A program made the position numbers and the translations under genes. Shown in pieces: positions 53,220-61,883 of a DNA stretch of 64,000 nucleotides (positions are counted from its first letter, which is position 1; each line of letters starts with the position of its first letter). This stretch comes from Salsipaludibacter albus (GTDB taxonomy: Bacteria > Actinomycetota > Nitriliruptoria > Nitriliruptorales > Nitriliruptoraceae): contig NZ_JAHOPH010000012.1 in NCBI RefSeq assembly GCF_019798055.1, positions 59,822 to 123,821 of the forward strand. The letters are read 5' to 3'. The notes beneath the pieces were generated by a model. It did no database searches. It saw only the letters and a list, made by a program, of their open reading frames with translations, and was not told the DNA's origin.

Positions 53220-55415
53220 GTGGAAGAGACCGCCGCCAGCCAGTGCCCCTTCACCGGGTCGACCTCGACCAACACCGGCCCGTCCAACAAGGAGTGGTGG
53301 CCCGAGCAGATCGACCTCAAGATTCTGCACCCCAACCACCCCACCGAGGACCCGATGGGGCCGGACTTCGACTACGCGGAGCACTTCTCCGAGCTCGACC
53401 TCGACGAGCTGGCCGCCGACGTCGACGCGATCATGACCGACTCGCAGCCCTGGTGGCCGGCCGACTTCGGCCACTACGGCGGGCTGTTCATCCGCATGGC
53501 GTGGCACTCGGCCGGGACCTACCGGATCACTGACGGCCGGGGTGGCGGCGGCAAGGGCGCGCAGCGCTTCGCCCCGCTCAACAGCTGGCCCGACAACGTC
53601 AGCCTCGACAAGGCCCGCCGACTCCTGTGGCCGGTCAAGCGCAAGTACGGCAGCAAGATCTCGTGGGCCGACCTGATGATCTTCGCCGGCAACCGCGCGC
53701 TGGAGACGATGGGCCTGAAGACGTTCGGCTTCGCCGGTGGCCGCGAGGACATCTGGGCCCCGCAGGAGGACGTCTTCTGGGGTCCCGAGGCCGAGTGGCT
53801 CGGCGACGAGCGCTACAGCGGCGAGCGTGACCTCAACGGCGCACTCGGGGCCGTGCAGATGGGCCTGATCTACGTCAACCCGGAGGGCCCCAACGGCACC
53901 CCGGACCCGGTCGCGGCGGCCCACGACATCCGCGAGACGTTCGGGCGCATGGCGATGAACGACGAGGAGACCGTGGCGCTGATCGCGGGCGGCCACACCT
54001 TCGGCAAGGCCCACGGCGCCCACCCGGAGGACACCCTCGGTCGCGAGCCCGAGGCGGCCGGCCTGCACGAGATGGGCTTCGGCTGGACCGGCTCGGAGGG
54101 CGAGGGCACCGGCGCGGACGCGGTCACCAGCGGGCTCGAGGGCTCCTGGACCACGACCCCCACCCGGTGGAACAACGACTACTTCCGGCTGATGTTCAAG
54201 TACGACTGGGAGCTGACCCACAGCCCGGCCGGCGCCCAGCAGTGGACGCCCCGGGGCGAGGTCGACCAAGCCGACATGGTCCCCGACGCGCACCGCGAGG
54301 GCGTCACGCACCCGCCGATGATGTTCACCACCGACCTGTCGCTCAAGGAGGACCCCGCCTACCGCGCGATCTCGGAGCGCTTCCGCGACGACAACGACGC
54401 GTTCGCCGAGGCGTTCGCGCGGGCATGGTTCAAGCTGACCCACCGCGACATGGGGCCGATCGAGCGCTACCTCGGCCCGCAGGTACCCGACGAGGAACTG
54501 ATCTGGCAGGACCCGGTGCCGGAGGTCGACCACGAGCTGGTGGACGCCGACGACATCGCGGCCCTCAAGCAGCAGATCCTCGACTCCGGACTGTCGACCC
54601 AGCAGCTGGTCAACGCCGCCTGGTCGTCCGCGTCGACCTACCGCGACACCGACCACCGTGGTGGCAGCGACGGTGGCCGGATCCGCCTGTCCCCCCAGGT
54701 CGACTGGGACGTCAACGTCCGTGCCGGCGTGCCGGAGGTCCTGTCGACCCTCGGCGGCATCCAGTCGGACTTCAACGACGGTCGTGACGACGCCAAGCAG
54801 GTCTCGATGGCCGACCTGGTCGTCCTCGGTGGCTGCGCCGCGGTCGAGGCCGCAGCCAGGGCCGGTGGCTTCGACGTCGAGGTGCCGTTCACGCCTGGGC
54901 GCGCCGACGCGTCGCAGGAACAGACCGACGTCGACTCGTTCCAGTACCTCGAGCCGTTCGCGGACGGGTTCCGCAACTACCTGAAGAAGGGTGGCGAGAT
55001 CCCCTCGGAGCACCTGCTGCTCGACAAGGCCTTCATGCTGACCCTGTCGGGCCCGCAGATGACCGCGCTGGTTGGTGGCCTGCGTGCCCTGGGCGTCAAC
55101 GCCGACGACGTCCAGCACGGGATCCTCACCGACCGTCCCGGGACGCTGTCCAACGACTTCTTCGTCAACCTGCTCGACATGGGCACGAAGTGGGAGCCGA
55201 TCGGCGAGGGCGAGGAGGTCTTCGAGGGCCGTGACCGCCAGACCGGCGAGCTGCAGTGGACCGCCACCCGGGTCGACCTGGTGTTCGGCGCGAACGCCCA
55301 GCTGCGTGCCGTGTCGGAGGTCTACGGCTCCGACGAGGCCGAGGACGACTTCGTCGACACGTTCGTCCAGGCGTGGTCCAAGGTCATGGACCTCGGCCGG
55401 TTCGACCTCGACTGA
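53220..55415 (+). CDS. katG: Bifunctional catalase-peroxidase
   Basis: 731 residues, normal length with both tandem halves. Distal heme pocket [12 protein letters not shown] (Arg-Trp-His), the Trp and the Tyr of [12 protein letters not shown] form part of the Trp-Tyr-Met crosslink, and proximal His is in [14 protein letters not shown]. The C-terminal half ([29 protein letters not shown]) is the inactive duplicate. It removes hydrogen peroxide. GTG start with AAGGAG upstream. No furA gene precedes it, although its promoter carries a Fur-type dyad. Confidence 0.97.
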   Translation: MEETAASQCPFTGSTSTNTGPSNKEWWPEQIDLKILHPNHPTEDPMGPDFDYAEHFSELDLDELAADVDAIMTDSQPWWPADFGHYGGLFIRMAWHSAGTYRITDGRGGGGKGAQRFAPLNSWPDNVSLDKARRLLWPVKRKYGSKISWADLMIFAGNRALETMGLKTFGFAGGREDIWAPQEDVFWGPEAEWLGDERYSGERDLNGALGAVQMGLIYVNPEGPNGTPDPVAAAHDIRETFGRMAMNDEETVALIAGGHTFGKAHGAHPEDTLGREPEAAGLHEMGFGWTGSEGEGTGADAVTSGLEGSWTTTPTRWNNDYFRLMFKYDWELTHSPAGAQQWTPRGEVDQADMVPDAHREGVTHPPMMFTTDLSLKEDPAYRAISERFRDDNDAFAEAFARAWFKLTHRDMGPIERYLGPQVPDEELIWQDPVPEVDHELVDADDIAALKQQILDSGLSTQQLVNAAWSSASTYRDTDHRGGSDGGRIRLSPQVDWDVNVRAGVPEVLSTLGGIQSDFNDGRDDAKQVSMADLVVLGGCAAVEAAARAGGFDVEVPFTPGRADASQEQTDVDSFQYLEPFADGFRNYLKKGGEIPSEHLLLDKAFMLTLSGPQMTALVGGLRALGVNADDVQHGILTDRPGTLSNDFFVNLLDMGTKWEPIGEGEEVFEGRDRQTGELQWTATRVDLVFGANAQLRAVSEVYGSDEAEDDFVDTFVQAWSKVMDLGRFDLD

Positions 55416-55440
55416 CCCACCGCAGTCCAGCACCACCACG

Positions 55441-55467
55441 GAGGCCGTCCCGCATCGGGACGGCCTC
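55441..55467 (+). terminator. Terminator of katG
   Basis: Perfect 12-bp stem, GAGGCCGTCCCG (55441-55452) with CGGGACGGCCTC (55456-55467), 3-base loop, 25 bases after the stop. Confidence 0.7.
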
Positions 55468-55529
55468 GGTCGTGTGCGGCCCGGCCCGGGGTGGTACCAA
55501 CCGCGTCGAGCCGACGACCGGAGCCACTC

Positions 55530-57173
55530 GTGCACCTCGAACCCACCCGCGCCGCGATGGAGGCGTTCCGGGCGGCCAACCTCCCCGGTCCGGTGACGAT
55601 GCTGAACCTGCTCCGGTTCCGGGAACGTGCGGACTACTCGCGCAGTCCGGACCTCGCACCAGACGACGACGTGTCCGGGGCGGACGCCTACCGGGCCTAC
55701 CAGCGGGCGGTCGCACCCCTGCTGGAACGCGTCGGCGGTGAACTGGTCGAGACCGCCATCGGCGGACCGCTCCTGGTCGGGCCGGACGAGGAGCACTGGG
55801 ACCTGGTGCTGCTGGTGCGCTACCCCGACGTGGCCGCGTTCACCTCACTGACCACCGATTCGGACTACCTGGCCGTTGTCGGCCACCGCACCGCCGCGTT
55901 GGCCGACTCGCGCCTGGTCCCCCTCCGGACACCCCAGCCAGCCCGCTTCCACGACCGGGACCTTCGTGGCGCCGAGTTCCGCGCCGTGGACCTCGCCAAC
56001 GCGACCTTCCGCGGCGTGCGCCTCACCGGGGCCACGATGCGGGGAGTCGACCTCGACCACGTCACCATCGACGCCGACGTCACCGGCACCGTCGTCAACG
56101 AGGTCGAGATCGCGCCGCTGGTCGAGGCCGAACTGGATCGACGCGACCCGGACCGGATCGCGATGCGCCCGGACGACCCCGACGGCTTCCGGGCCGCCTG
56201 GGAGGTCCTCGGACGACGCTGGGACGAGACGGTGGACCGGGCACGCCGGCTCGACCCTGCACTGCTGCACGCCCCCGTGGACGGCGAGTGGTCGTTCGTC
56301 CAGACGCTCCGTCACCTGGCGTACGCGACCGACACGTGGCTGCGTCGCGTGATCCTCGGCGACCCGCGTCCGTGGCACCCCCTGTCCCTGCCGTTCGACG
56401 AGCTGCGGCCGCATCCCGAGGTGCCGTGGGACCGGGAGGCCGAGCCGTCGCTGGACGAGGCGCTGGCCCTGCGCGAGGACCGTCGCGACCAGGTCCGTCG
56501 CTACCTGGACGACCTCGACGACGCGACGCTGGCGTCCCACACCGAGCCGGTCGAGGGCCCGAGCTGGCCACCACCCGATCGCTACCCGGTGCGCGAGTGC
56601 CTGCTGATCCTGCTGGACGAGGAGTGGAACCATCGTCGCTACGCCGAACGCGACCTGGCGGTGCTGGAGTCGCGGCCACGACCGTCGACCGAGCCGGGCA
56701 GGGCGGGCGAGGCGACGTGGCTGCCCGACGACTTCGTGGCACCGACACGCGTGCCGCTGCTGGACGGACGGTTCCACCTGCGCCCGATCTCCCCGGACGA
56801 CACCGAGCTCGACATGGTGGCCGTGATGGGCTCGCAGCCACGGCTGTGGACGATCTACGGCGACGCGTGGGGCTGGCCGCCTGCCGACATGACCGCGGAC
56901 CAGGATCGTGCCGACCTGGCACGCCATGCCGACGAGATGACCCGCAACGAGTCGTTCAACTACGCCCTGTTCGATGCCGACGAGTCCGCCCTGCTCGGGT
57001 GCTGCTACATCGACCCACCCGAGCAGCCGAACACCGACGCCGAGATCTCCTGGTGGGTCGTCGACGACCTCGTCGGCAGCGACGTCGAGGCCGAACTGGA
57101 CGCCCTGGTCCCCCGCTGGATCGCGTCCGACTGGCCCCTGGACCGTCCCCACTACCCGTTCCGGGACGAGTGA
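55530..57173 (+). CDS. Four-part fusion: DUF1330-like, pentapeptide repeat, DinB-type and GNAT acetyltransferase domains
   Basis: 547 residues. About 1-125: a dimeric alpha/beta-barrel DUF1330-like domain (PGPVTMLNLLRFRERADY, YRAYQRAVAPLLERVGGEL). About 130-175: pentapeptide-like repeats (DLRGAEFRAVDLANATF). About 205-375: a DinB/mycothiol-maleylpyruvate-isomerase-type four-helix domain with three metal His candidates (TLRHLAYATDTWLRR, LLDEEWNHRRYAERDL). About 400-547: GNAT acetyltransferase (FHLRPISPDDTELDM, SFNYALFDADESALLGCCYI). The pentapeptide-DinB pairing is known in actinobacteria; the added domains at both ends are not usual. GTG at 55530 with GGAG upstream. Confidence 0.8.
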   Translation: MHLEPTRAAMEAFRAANLPGPVTMLNLLRFRERADYSRSPDLAPDDDVSGADAYRAYQRAVAPLLERVGGELVETAIGGPLLVGPDEEHWDLVLLVRYPDVAAFTSLTTDSDYLAVVGHRTAALADSRLVPLRTPQPARFHDRDLRGAEFRAVDLANATFRGVRLTGATMRGVDLDHVTIDADVTGTVVNEVEIAPLVEAELDRRDPDRIAMRPDDPDGFRAAWEVLGRRWDETVDRARRLDPALLHAPVDGEWSFVQTLRHLAYATDTWLRRVILGDPRPWHPLSLPFDELRPHPEVPWDREAEPSLDEALALREDRRDQVRRYLDDLDDATLASHTEPVEGPSWPPPDRYPVRECLLILLDEEWNHRRYAERDLAVLESRPRPSTEPGRAGEATWLPDDFVAPTRVPLLDGRFHLRPISPDDTELDMVAVMGSQPRLWTIYGDAWGWPPADMTADQDRADLARHADEMTRNESFNYALFDADESALLGCCYIDPPEQPNTDAEISWWVVDDLVGSDVEAELDALVPRWIASDWPLDRPHYPFRDE

Positions 57174-57275
57174 GGGGTCCGTCGGACGGATGCGGGGGTT
57201 CACGTCGGCCGGTCGCTCGACACACTGCCACCGAGGGCCCGGCCGGGTCCACCACGACGACCGCGAGGACGCATC

Positions 57276-57485
57276 ATGGGAACCACGGGTGAGAACATCG
57301 CCGGAACCGCCAAGGAGGCCGTCGGCGAGGCCGTCGGCAACGACGACCTCGAGCGCGAGGGCGAGCAGCAGCAGAAGAAGGCCGAGAAGGCGGAGGCGGC
57401 CGAGGACCTGCAGGAGGCTGCCGACGCCAAGAAGCAGCAGGCTGCCGGTCACGCCGGCGCCGAGAAGCAGGCCAACCAAGACTGA
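57276..57485 (+). CDS. CsbD family small stress protein
   Basis: 69 residues. NIAGTAKEAVGEAVGNDDLE followed by Glu/Lys/Ala-rich EGEQQQKKAEKAEAAED is a CsbD-like pattern, a small helical protein associated with general stress. ATG at 57276. It sits between the four-domain protein and the convergent phosphofructokinase gene, both apparently unrelated. Confidence 0.8.
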   Translation: MGTTGENIAGTAKEAVGEAVGNDDLEREGEQQQKKAEKAEAAEDLQEAADAKKQQAAGHAGAEKQANQD

Positions 57486-57518
57486 GCCGGACGCGGCTCC
57501 TCCGGCCCAGACCCCGCT

Positions 57519-57547
57519 GGAGGCCGGGACGGTCAGCGCTGGCCTCC
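57519..57547. terminator. Hairpin between csbD-like and pfkA genes
   Basis: GGAGGCC (57519-57525) pairs with GGCCTCC (57541-57547), 15-base loop, between convergent stops. Confidence 0.4.
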
Positions 57548-57572
57548 CGGCAGCCTCCTCCCCCCGTCGGGA

Positions 57573-58694
57573 TCAGTCGCCCAGGCCCATCCCGAGACGC
57601 CGTGCCGTGACGACCCATGGGTGGTCGAGCGGGACGACGCGCCGGTTGCCGGCCACCTCGTCGAGCGGGACACGGACCGCGGTGCGCTCACGATCGGCGA
57701 TCATGATCCTGGTGTGACCCTCGGCGGCCGCCTCGGTCGCCTCCACCCCCAGCCGTGTCGCGAGCAGCCGGTCCTTGGGCGACGGCGTGCCGCCACGCTG
57801 GACATGGCCCAGGATCGTCACACGCGCCTCGATGCCGGTCCGTGCCTCGAGGTCCTCGGCCAGGCGCGTGGTGTGGTCCGAGCGGCCAGACTCGAAGTCG
57901 GCCCGGGCCTCGCGTGCGGCCTCCTTCTCCTCCTCCGTCGACGCGGCCTGCTTCTGGTCACGCAGTTCCTCCATGCGTGCCGCCTCTTCCAGCGACAGGG
58001 CGCCCTCCGAGACGGCGATGATCGAGAACCGGCTGCCGGCCGCCTTCCTGCGCATCAGGCTCTCTGCCACGGCATCGATGTCGTAGGGGACCTCGGGGAT
58101 CAGCACGACGTCGGCCCCGCCGGCGATGCCCGACGCGAGCGCCAGCCAGCCGGTGTTGTGGCCCATGATCTCCACGACCATCAGCCGGTGGTGACTGTGG
58201 GCGGTCGAGTGCAGCCGGTCGATCGCCTCCGTGGCGATGTTCAGCGCGGTGTCGAACCCGAAGGTCCGCTCGGTGCCCCACACGTCGTTGTCGATCGTCT
58301 TGGGCAGCGTGATCACCTCCATGCCGGCCTTGGCCAGTCGGAGGGCATTCTTCTGGGTCCCACCACCGCCCAGGCAGACGAGCACGTCGACGCCCATGCT
58401 GCGGGCGTTGTCGACCATCGCCTCGCGCATGTCCATCACCTGGCCACCGATGGACATCTTGTGGACCTTGGCCCGTCCGGTGCCCAGGATCGTGCCACCC
58501 CGGGTCAGGATGCCGGACATGCTCTCGGAGTCCAGACGGATGTGGCGCTTCTCCAGCAGGCCCCGGAAGCCGTCGAGGAACCCGACCACCTTCATGTCGT
58601 GACTGCGCACGGCCGACTTGCCGATCGCCCGGATCGCCGCGTTCAGTCCGGGTGCGTCACCGCCCGCGGTCAGGATGCCGATGCTTCGTGTCAC
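57573..58694 (-). CDS. 6-phosphofructokinase family protein (group with GGGGT and PKTIDND)
   Basis: 373 residues. LTAGGDAPGLNAAIRA (start of the ATP loop), LTRGGTILGTGR, CLGGGGTQKNALRLA at about 108-122, TLPKTIDNDVWGTERTFGFD, VEIMGHNTGWLALASG and LGHVQRGGTPSPKD give a full PFK fold. Typical ATP enzymes read GGDGS and GTIDND; here the acidic residue is Gly111 and Lys precedes TIDND. The PKTIDND form is common in pyrophosphate-type and in a separate bacterial subgroup, so the phosphoryl donor is open. ATG start at 58694. Glycolytic (or reversible) step fructose-6-phosphate/fructose-1,6-bisphosphate. Confidence 0.88.
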   Translation of the reverse strand: MTRSIGILTAGGDAPGLNAAIRAIGKSAVRSHDMKVVGFLDGFRGLLEKRHIRLDSESMSGILTRGGTILGTGRAKVHKMSIGGQVMDMREAMVDNARSMGVDVLVCLGGGGTQKNALRLAKAGMEVITLPKTIDNDVWGTERTFGFDTALNIATEAIDRLHSTAHSHHRLMVVEIMGHNTGWLALASGIAGGADVVLIPEVPYDIDAVAESLMRRKAAGSRFSIIAVSEGALSLEEAARMEELRDQKQAASTEEEKEAAREARADFESGRSDHTTRLAEDLEARTGIEARVTILGHVQRGGTPSPKDRLLATRLGVEATEAAAEGHTRIMIADRERTAVRVPLDEVAGNRRVVPLDHPWVVTARRLGMGLGD

Positions 58695-58809
58695 GGTCGT
58701 CTCCTCGGGTGCGGTGCACCGCTGACCCTAAGCGAGTGGGCTCGTCCCGTGCCGGCCGCCCGCCGGGGTCGTTCGGCCGCGCGGCACCCAGGAAGGGCCA
58801 GGGTGTTCG

Positions 58810-59843
58810 TCAGGTCAGCTCGTCGCGGACGATGGCGGCGCCGGCGACCATCGCCTGCAGCTTGCCGAAGGCGCTGTCGCGGGGCAGGTACTTCAGGCCG
58901 CAGTCGGGGGCGACCACCAGGTGCTCGGGATCGACGTGCGGCAGGGCCCGTCGGATCCGGGCGGCGACGGTCTCGGGGGACTCCACGGCGTGGTCGGACA
59001 GGTCGAGCACCCCGAGGATGACGTCCTTGCCACGCAGGGCCTCGAGCACCGAGGTGTCGAGGTTGGACTGGGCGGTCTCGATCGAGACCTGGTCACAACT
59101 GCAGTCGGCCAACTGCGGCAGGAACGAGTAGCCGGCGGGGCGCTCGTGGATGATCGCCGCGTAGCCGAAGCACAGGTGCACGGCGGTCGTGCCCGCCGCC
59201 CCCTCCAGGGCCGTGTTGAGCGCGTCGAGCCCGTACTCCTCGGCCTGCTCTGGCCGCGCCTGCAGGTAGGGCTCGTCGAGTTGGACGATGTCGGCGCCCG
59301 CGGCGAACAGGTCGGCGATCTCCATGCGCACGGCCACGGCGTAGTCCATGGCGGCCTCGGCACGTGACGGGTAGTGGTCGTTCTGTGCCTGCTGGCTCAT
59401 CGTGAACGGGCCCGGCACCGTCATCTTGACGGTCCGGTCGGTGTTGGCACGCAGGAACCGGACGTCGTCGACCCCGACGGCGTGACGGCGGTTGATGTCG
59501 CCGACGATGCGTGGCACCGGGTTGGGGTGGCCGGACCGGTCCAGTGCCTCGCCGGGATTGTCGATGTCGATGCCGTCCAGGGCCGTGGCGAAGCGGTTGG
59601 AGTAGCTCTCGCGCCGGATCTCGCCGTCGGTGAGGATGTCCAGGCCGGCCCGCTCCTGTCGAGGATCGCGACCCGGGTGGCGTCGTCCTGGGCCTCGGCC
59701 AGGTGCTCGTCGGGGATCCGCCACAGTTCCCGCGCACGCGTCCGCGGCGGGAACCGGTCGGCCAGGCGGGCTCGGTCGATGAGCCAGTCGGGCTGGCAGT
59801 AGCTGCCCACGAGGGAGGTGGGCAGGAGCCGGTCGGTGGGCAT
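58810..59843 (-). pseudogene. MetE-like cobalamin-independent methionine synthase C-terminal family, frameshifted
   Basis: The N-terminal part from ATG 59843 (LPTSLVGSYCQPDWLIDRAR, PDEHLAEAQDDATRVAILD) is in one frame and the rest in another: RAGLDILTDGEIRRESY, VKMTVPGPFTMSQQ, GADIVQLDEPYLQA, HLCFGYA, IETAQSNLD with the Glu, and DCGLKYLPRD with the zinc Cys. One base missing near 59658-59659 (a CC that became C) would restore a single frame. The family moves methyl groups to homocysteine or similar thiols; this short form lacks the N-terminal barrel of MetE. AAGGACC precedes the ATG. Confidence 0.8.
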
Positions 59844-59890
59844 GGTGGTCCTTGCGGTCGCCGTGGCCGGTCCGGCCCACGTTCGGGTCG

Positions 59891-59896
59891 ACGATA
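59891..59896 (-). promoter_or_regulatory. Candidate -10 element (TATCGT) for the MetE-like gene
   Basis: Minus-strand GGTTATCGTCGA about 48 bases upstream of the ATG, same core as three other leftward genes. No clear -35 box. Confidence 0.35.
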
Positions 59897-59938
59897 ACCG
59901 ACCCGTCACCGCCGCCGTCCTGGTCCCGGACCGGGTCG

Positions 59939-60730
59939 TCAGCCTCCTGCACGTCCCCGGGCGCACAGGGCGGTGGCGTCGAGGGTGAACGCGCCCGACG
60001 GCGCGCCGAGCCGCTCGACCAGCTCGGCCCGGACCTGTTCCTGCTGGTCCTCCGGCCGCCCGACCAGGTACCCACCGGCCGGGCCGACGCCGGCGAGGAA
60101 GCCGTGCCACAGCTCGTCGATGTCGGCGTAGGTCGAGCTGACCGTGATCGCGTCCTCGTGGACGTCGGAGAACCCGTGGTCGACGAGCAGGCCGGCGATC
60201 TGGCCGGGGCGTCCGAAGCGCAGCGTGCGGGCCTCGTCCGGCGCCTGCGGGTCGATCGCGAGGGCCGCGTCCCAGAACAACCGCAGCATCTCCATCCCCT
60301 CCGCGAAGTGCCACACGCTGGCCGCCGCGACCCCGCCGGGTCGCAGGACACGTCGGAACTCCTCGGCGACCCGGTCAGGTCGGTCCACGAAGTGCAGCAC
60401 CAACTGGGCCAGGACGCGGTCGGTGCTCGCGTCGGCGAAGGGCAGTTCCTCGGCCGCGGCCTCGTGCACGTCGACCCCGGGGTGGCGCTGGCGGCAGGCC
60501 GCCACGAACGACGGCGACGGGTCGCACGCCGACACGTTGCCTGCACCCAGCCGGCCGACCAGCTCGCCGGTCAGGGCGCCCGGACCGCACCCGACGTCGA
60601 CCGCCACCTGGCCATCCTCGACCTCGGCGAAGTCTGCGAACGGCGCCGCCAGCAGACCCGAGTACCGGCCCATGAACCCGTCGTAGGCCGCACCCGACGT
60701 CCGGAACGACCCTCGGCTGTCCGGACTCAC
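59939..60730 (-). CDS. SAM-dependent methyltransferase, type 11-like
   Basis: 263 residues. AVDVGCGPGALTGELVGRLG is motif I, VSACDPSPSFVAACR motif II, then ADASTDRVLAQLVLHFVDRP and RVLRPGGVAAASVW. The N-terminal AYDGFMGRYSGLLAAPFADF is seen in a common group of class I methyltransferases. The start is GTG at 60728-60730, where this conserved lead begins and where AGAGG is eight bases upstream; the frame runs 27 codons further. Upstream neighbour of the MetE-like gene on the same strand. Confidence 0.85.
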   Translation of the reverse strand: MSPDSRGSFRTSGAAYDGFMGRYSGLLAAPFADFAEVEDGQVAVDVGCGPGALTGELVGRLGAGNVSACDPSPSFVAACRQRHPGVDVHEAAAEELPFADASTDRVLAQLVLHFVDRPDRVAEEFRRVLRPGGVAAASVWHFAEGMEMLRLFWDAALAIDPQAPDEARTLRFGRPGQIAGLLVDHGFSDVHEDAITVSSTYADIDELWHGFLAGVGPAGGYLVGRPEDQQEQVRAELVERLGAPSGAFTLDATALCARGRAGG

Positions 60731-60944
60731 CGCGTCGGCCTCTTCGATGCGTTCCCCCGCAAATGACAGAACCTCATGATCCCGCCAGCAGGGAGGAAAC
60801 GCAACAGCCAAACGAATGCGGGCGGGTACGAAAAACAGGACCGTGGTCCCGCGTCGGACACTTCCAGCGCATCTAGCGTCCGCCCCGTCGCTCGACGGTT
60901 CAGCCGGCGAGCCTTGGGGCAGTCACACGATCGGGAGCTTCGCC

Positions 60945-61832
60945 ATGTCTGGCAACACGACGCCACCGCCAGCACCACCAGAACCGTTCCCCGATTCCGG
61001 CGGGGACGATCTCACCCGTTCGTCCACCCGCCAATTCGGGGTGTTCGGGCTCTCGATCGCCGTCGTCGCGTCGATGCTCGGCGGGGTCGGCTTCGCTCGA
61101 ATGGGAAGCAGCGAGATGAGCCGGCAGCTCGACGAGGCAGAGGCCGGCGAGCAGCGGACGATCGACCAACTCGCTGACGTCACCAGCGATCTCGGGGAGA
61201 CCCGCGACGAGCGGGACACCGCAGAATCCGAAGCCGCGGAACTGGCGACCTTGCTCGAACAGAGCGAGGACGAGATGCTGGAGCTCGAAGCCTCTCTCGA
61301 GGAATCCTCCGAGGCTGTGGCCACGGCGGAGGAGCGCGCCGACTCTGCTGAGGAAACGGCCTTGGCCGCCATGGAGAAGGAATTCGCGCCGCGCGAGGAC
61401 GCGCTGGAGGAGCAAGCGACGGCGCTCGCCGCGTTCGACGCGGAGCTGGACGAGCGCGACGGCCGCCAGGACGAACGCAAGGCCGAGCAGGATGCCCGCG
61501 AACAGGAGTTGGAGAACTGGGAGGGTGAGCTCGACGAGCGTGCGGAAGACCTTGCGGCTGAGGAAGCGTCGGCCCGCTCGAGCAGCGGGTCGTCCGGCGG
61601 CGGGTCGTCCGGCGGAGGATCGACCTCCAACTCGAACGATGACAACAGCGATTCTGGCGGCAGCGGAAGTTCAGGCAGCGGATGTCACCCGGCCTACGAC
61701 CCCTGCATCCCGCCATCGCCCCCGGACCTCGACTGCGGCGACGTCAACGGACCGATCCGGGTGGACCAGTCCATCGGTGACCCACACCGATTCGACGCCG
61801 ACGGCGACGGGGTCGGGTGCGAGGGAGGCTGA
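60945..61832 (+). CDS. Membrane-anchored coiled-coil protein with excalibur calcium-binding domain
   Basis: 295 residues. About 30 Pro-rich residues, one membrane helix (FGLSIAVVASMLGGVGF, about 34-50), then a 140-residue acidic coiled coil (repeating E-rich heptads, e.g. EESSEAVATAEERADSAEE), a Gly/Ser linker (GSSGGGSSGGGS) and the C-terminal excalibur motif with two Cys and FDADGDGVGCE, the DxDxDGxxCE calcium loop. The usual excalibur protein is a surface or nuclease partner; here the outside face carries the coil. ATG with GGGAG upstream. Divergent from the methyltransferase gene. Confidence 0.85.
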   Translation: MSGNTTPPPAPPEPFPDSGGDDLTRSSTRQFGVFGLSIAVVASMLGGVGFARMGSSEMSRQLDEAEAGEQRTIDQLADVTSDLGETRDERDTAESEAAELATLLEQSEDEMLELEASLEESSEAVATAEERADSAEETALAAMEKEFAPREDALEEQATALAAFDAELDERDGRQDERKAEQDAREQELENWEGELDERAEDLAAEEASARSSSGSSGGGSSGGGSTSNSNDDNSDSGGSGSSGSGCHPAYDPCIPPSPPDLDCGDVNGPIRVDQSIGDPHRFDADGDGVGCEGG

Positions 61833-61883
61833 CCGCCAGGTCCGAAACCACGAGACAGGGCGGACAGCCCCTCGCGGCGAGCG

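Noticed and set aside
53163..55796. 877-residue leftward open frame across katG
   Set aside because: Complement of katG without any domain; katG on the plus strand is certain.
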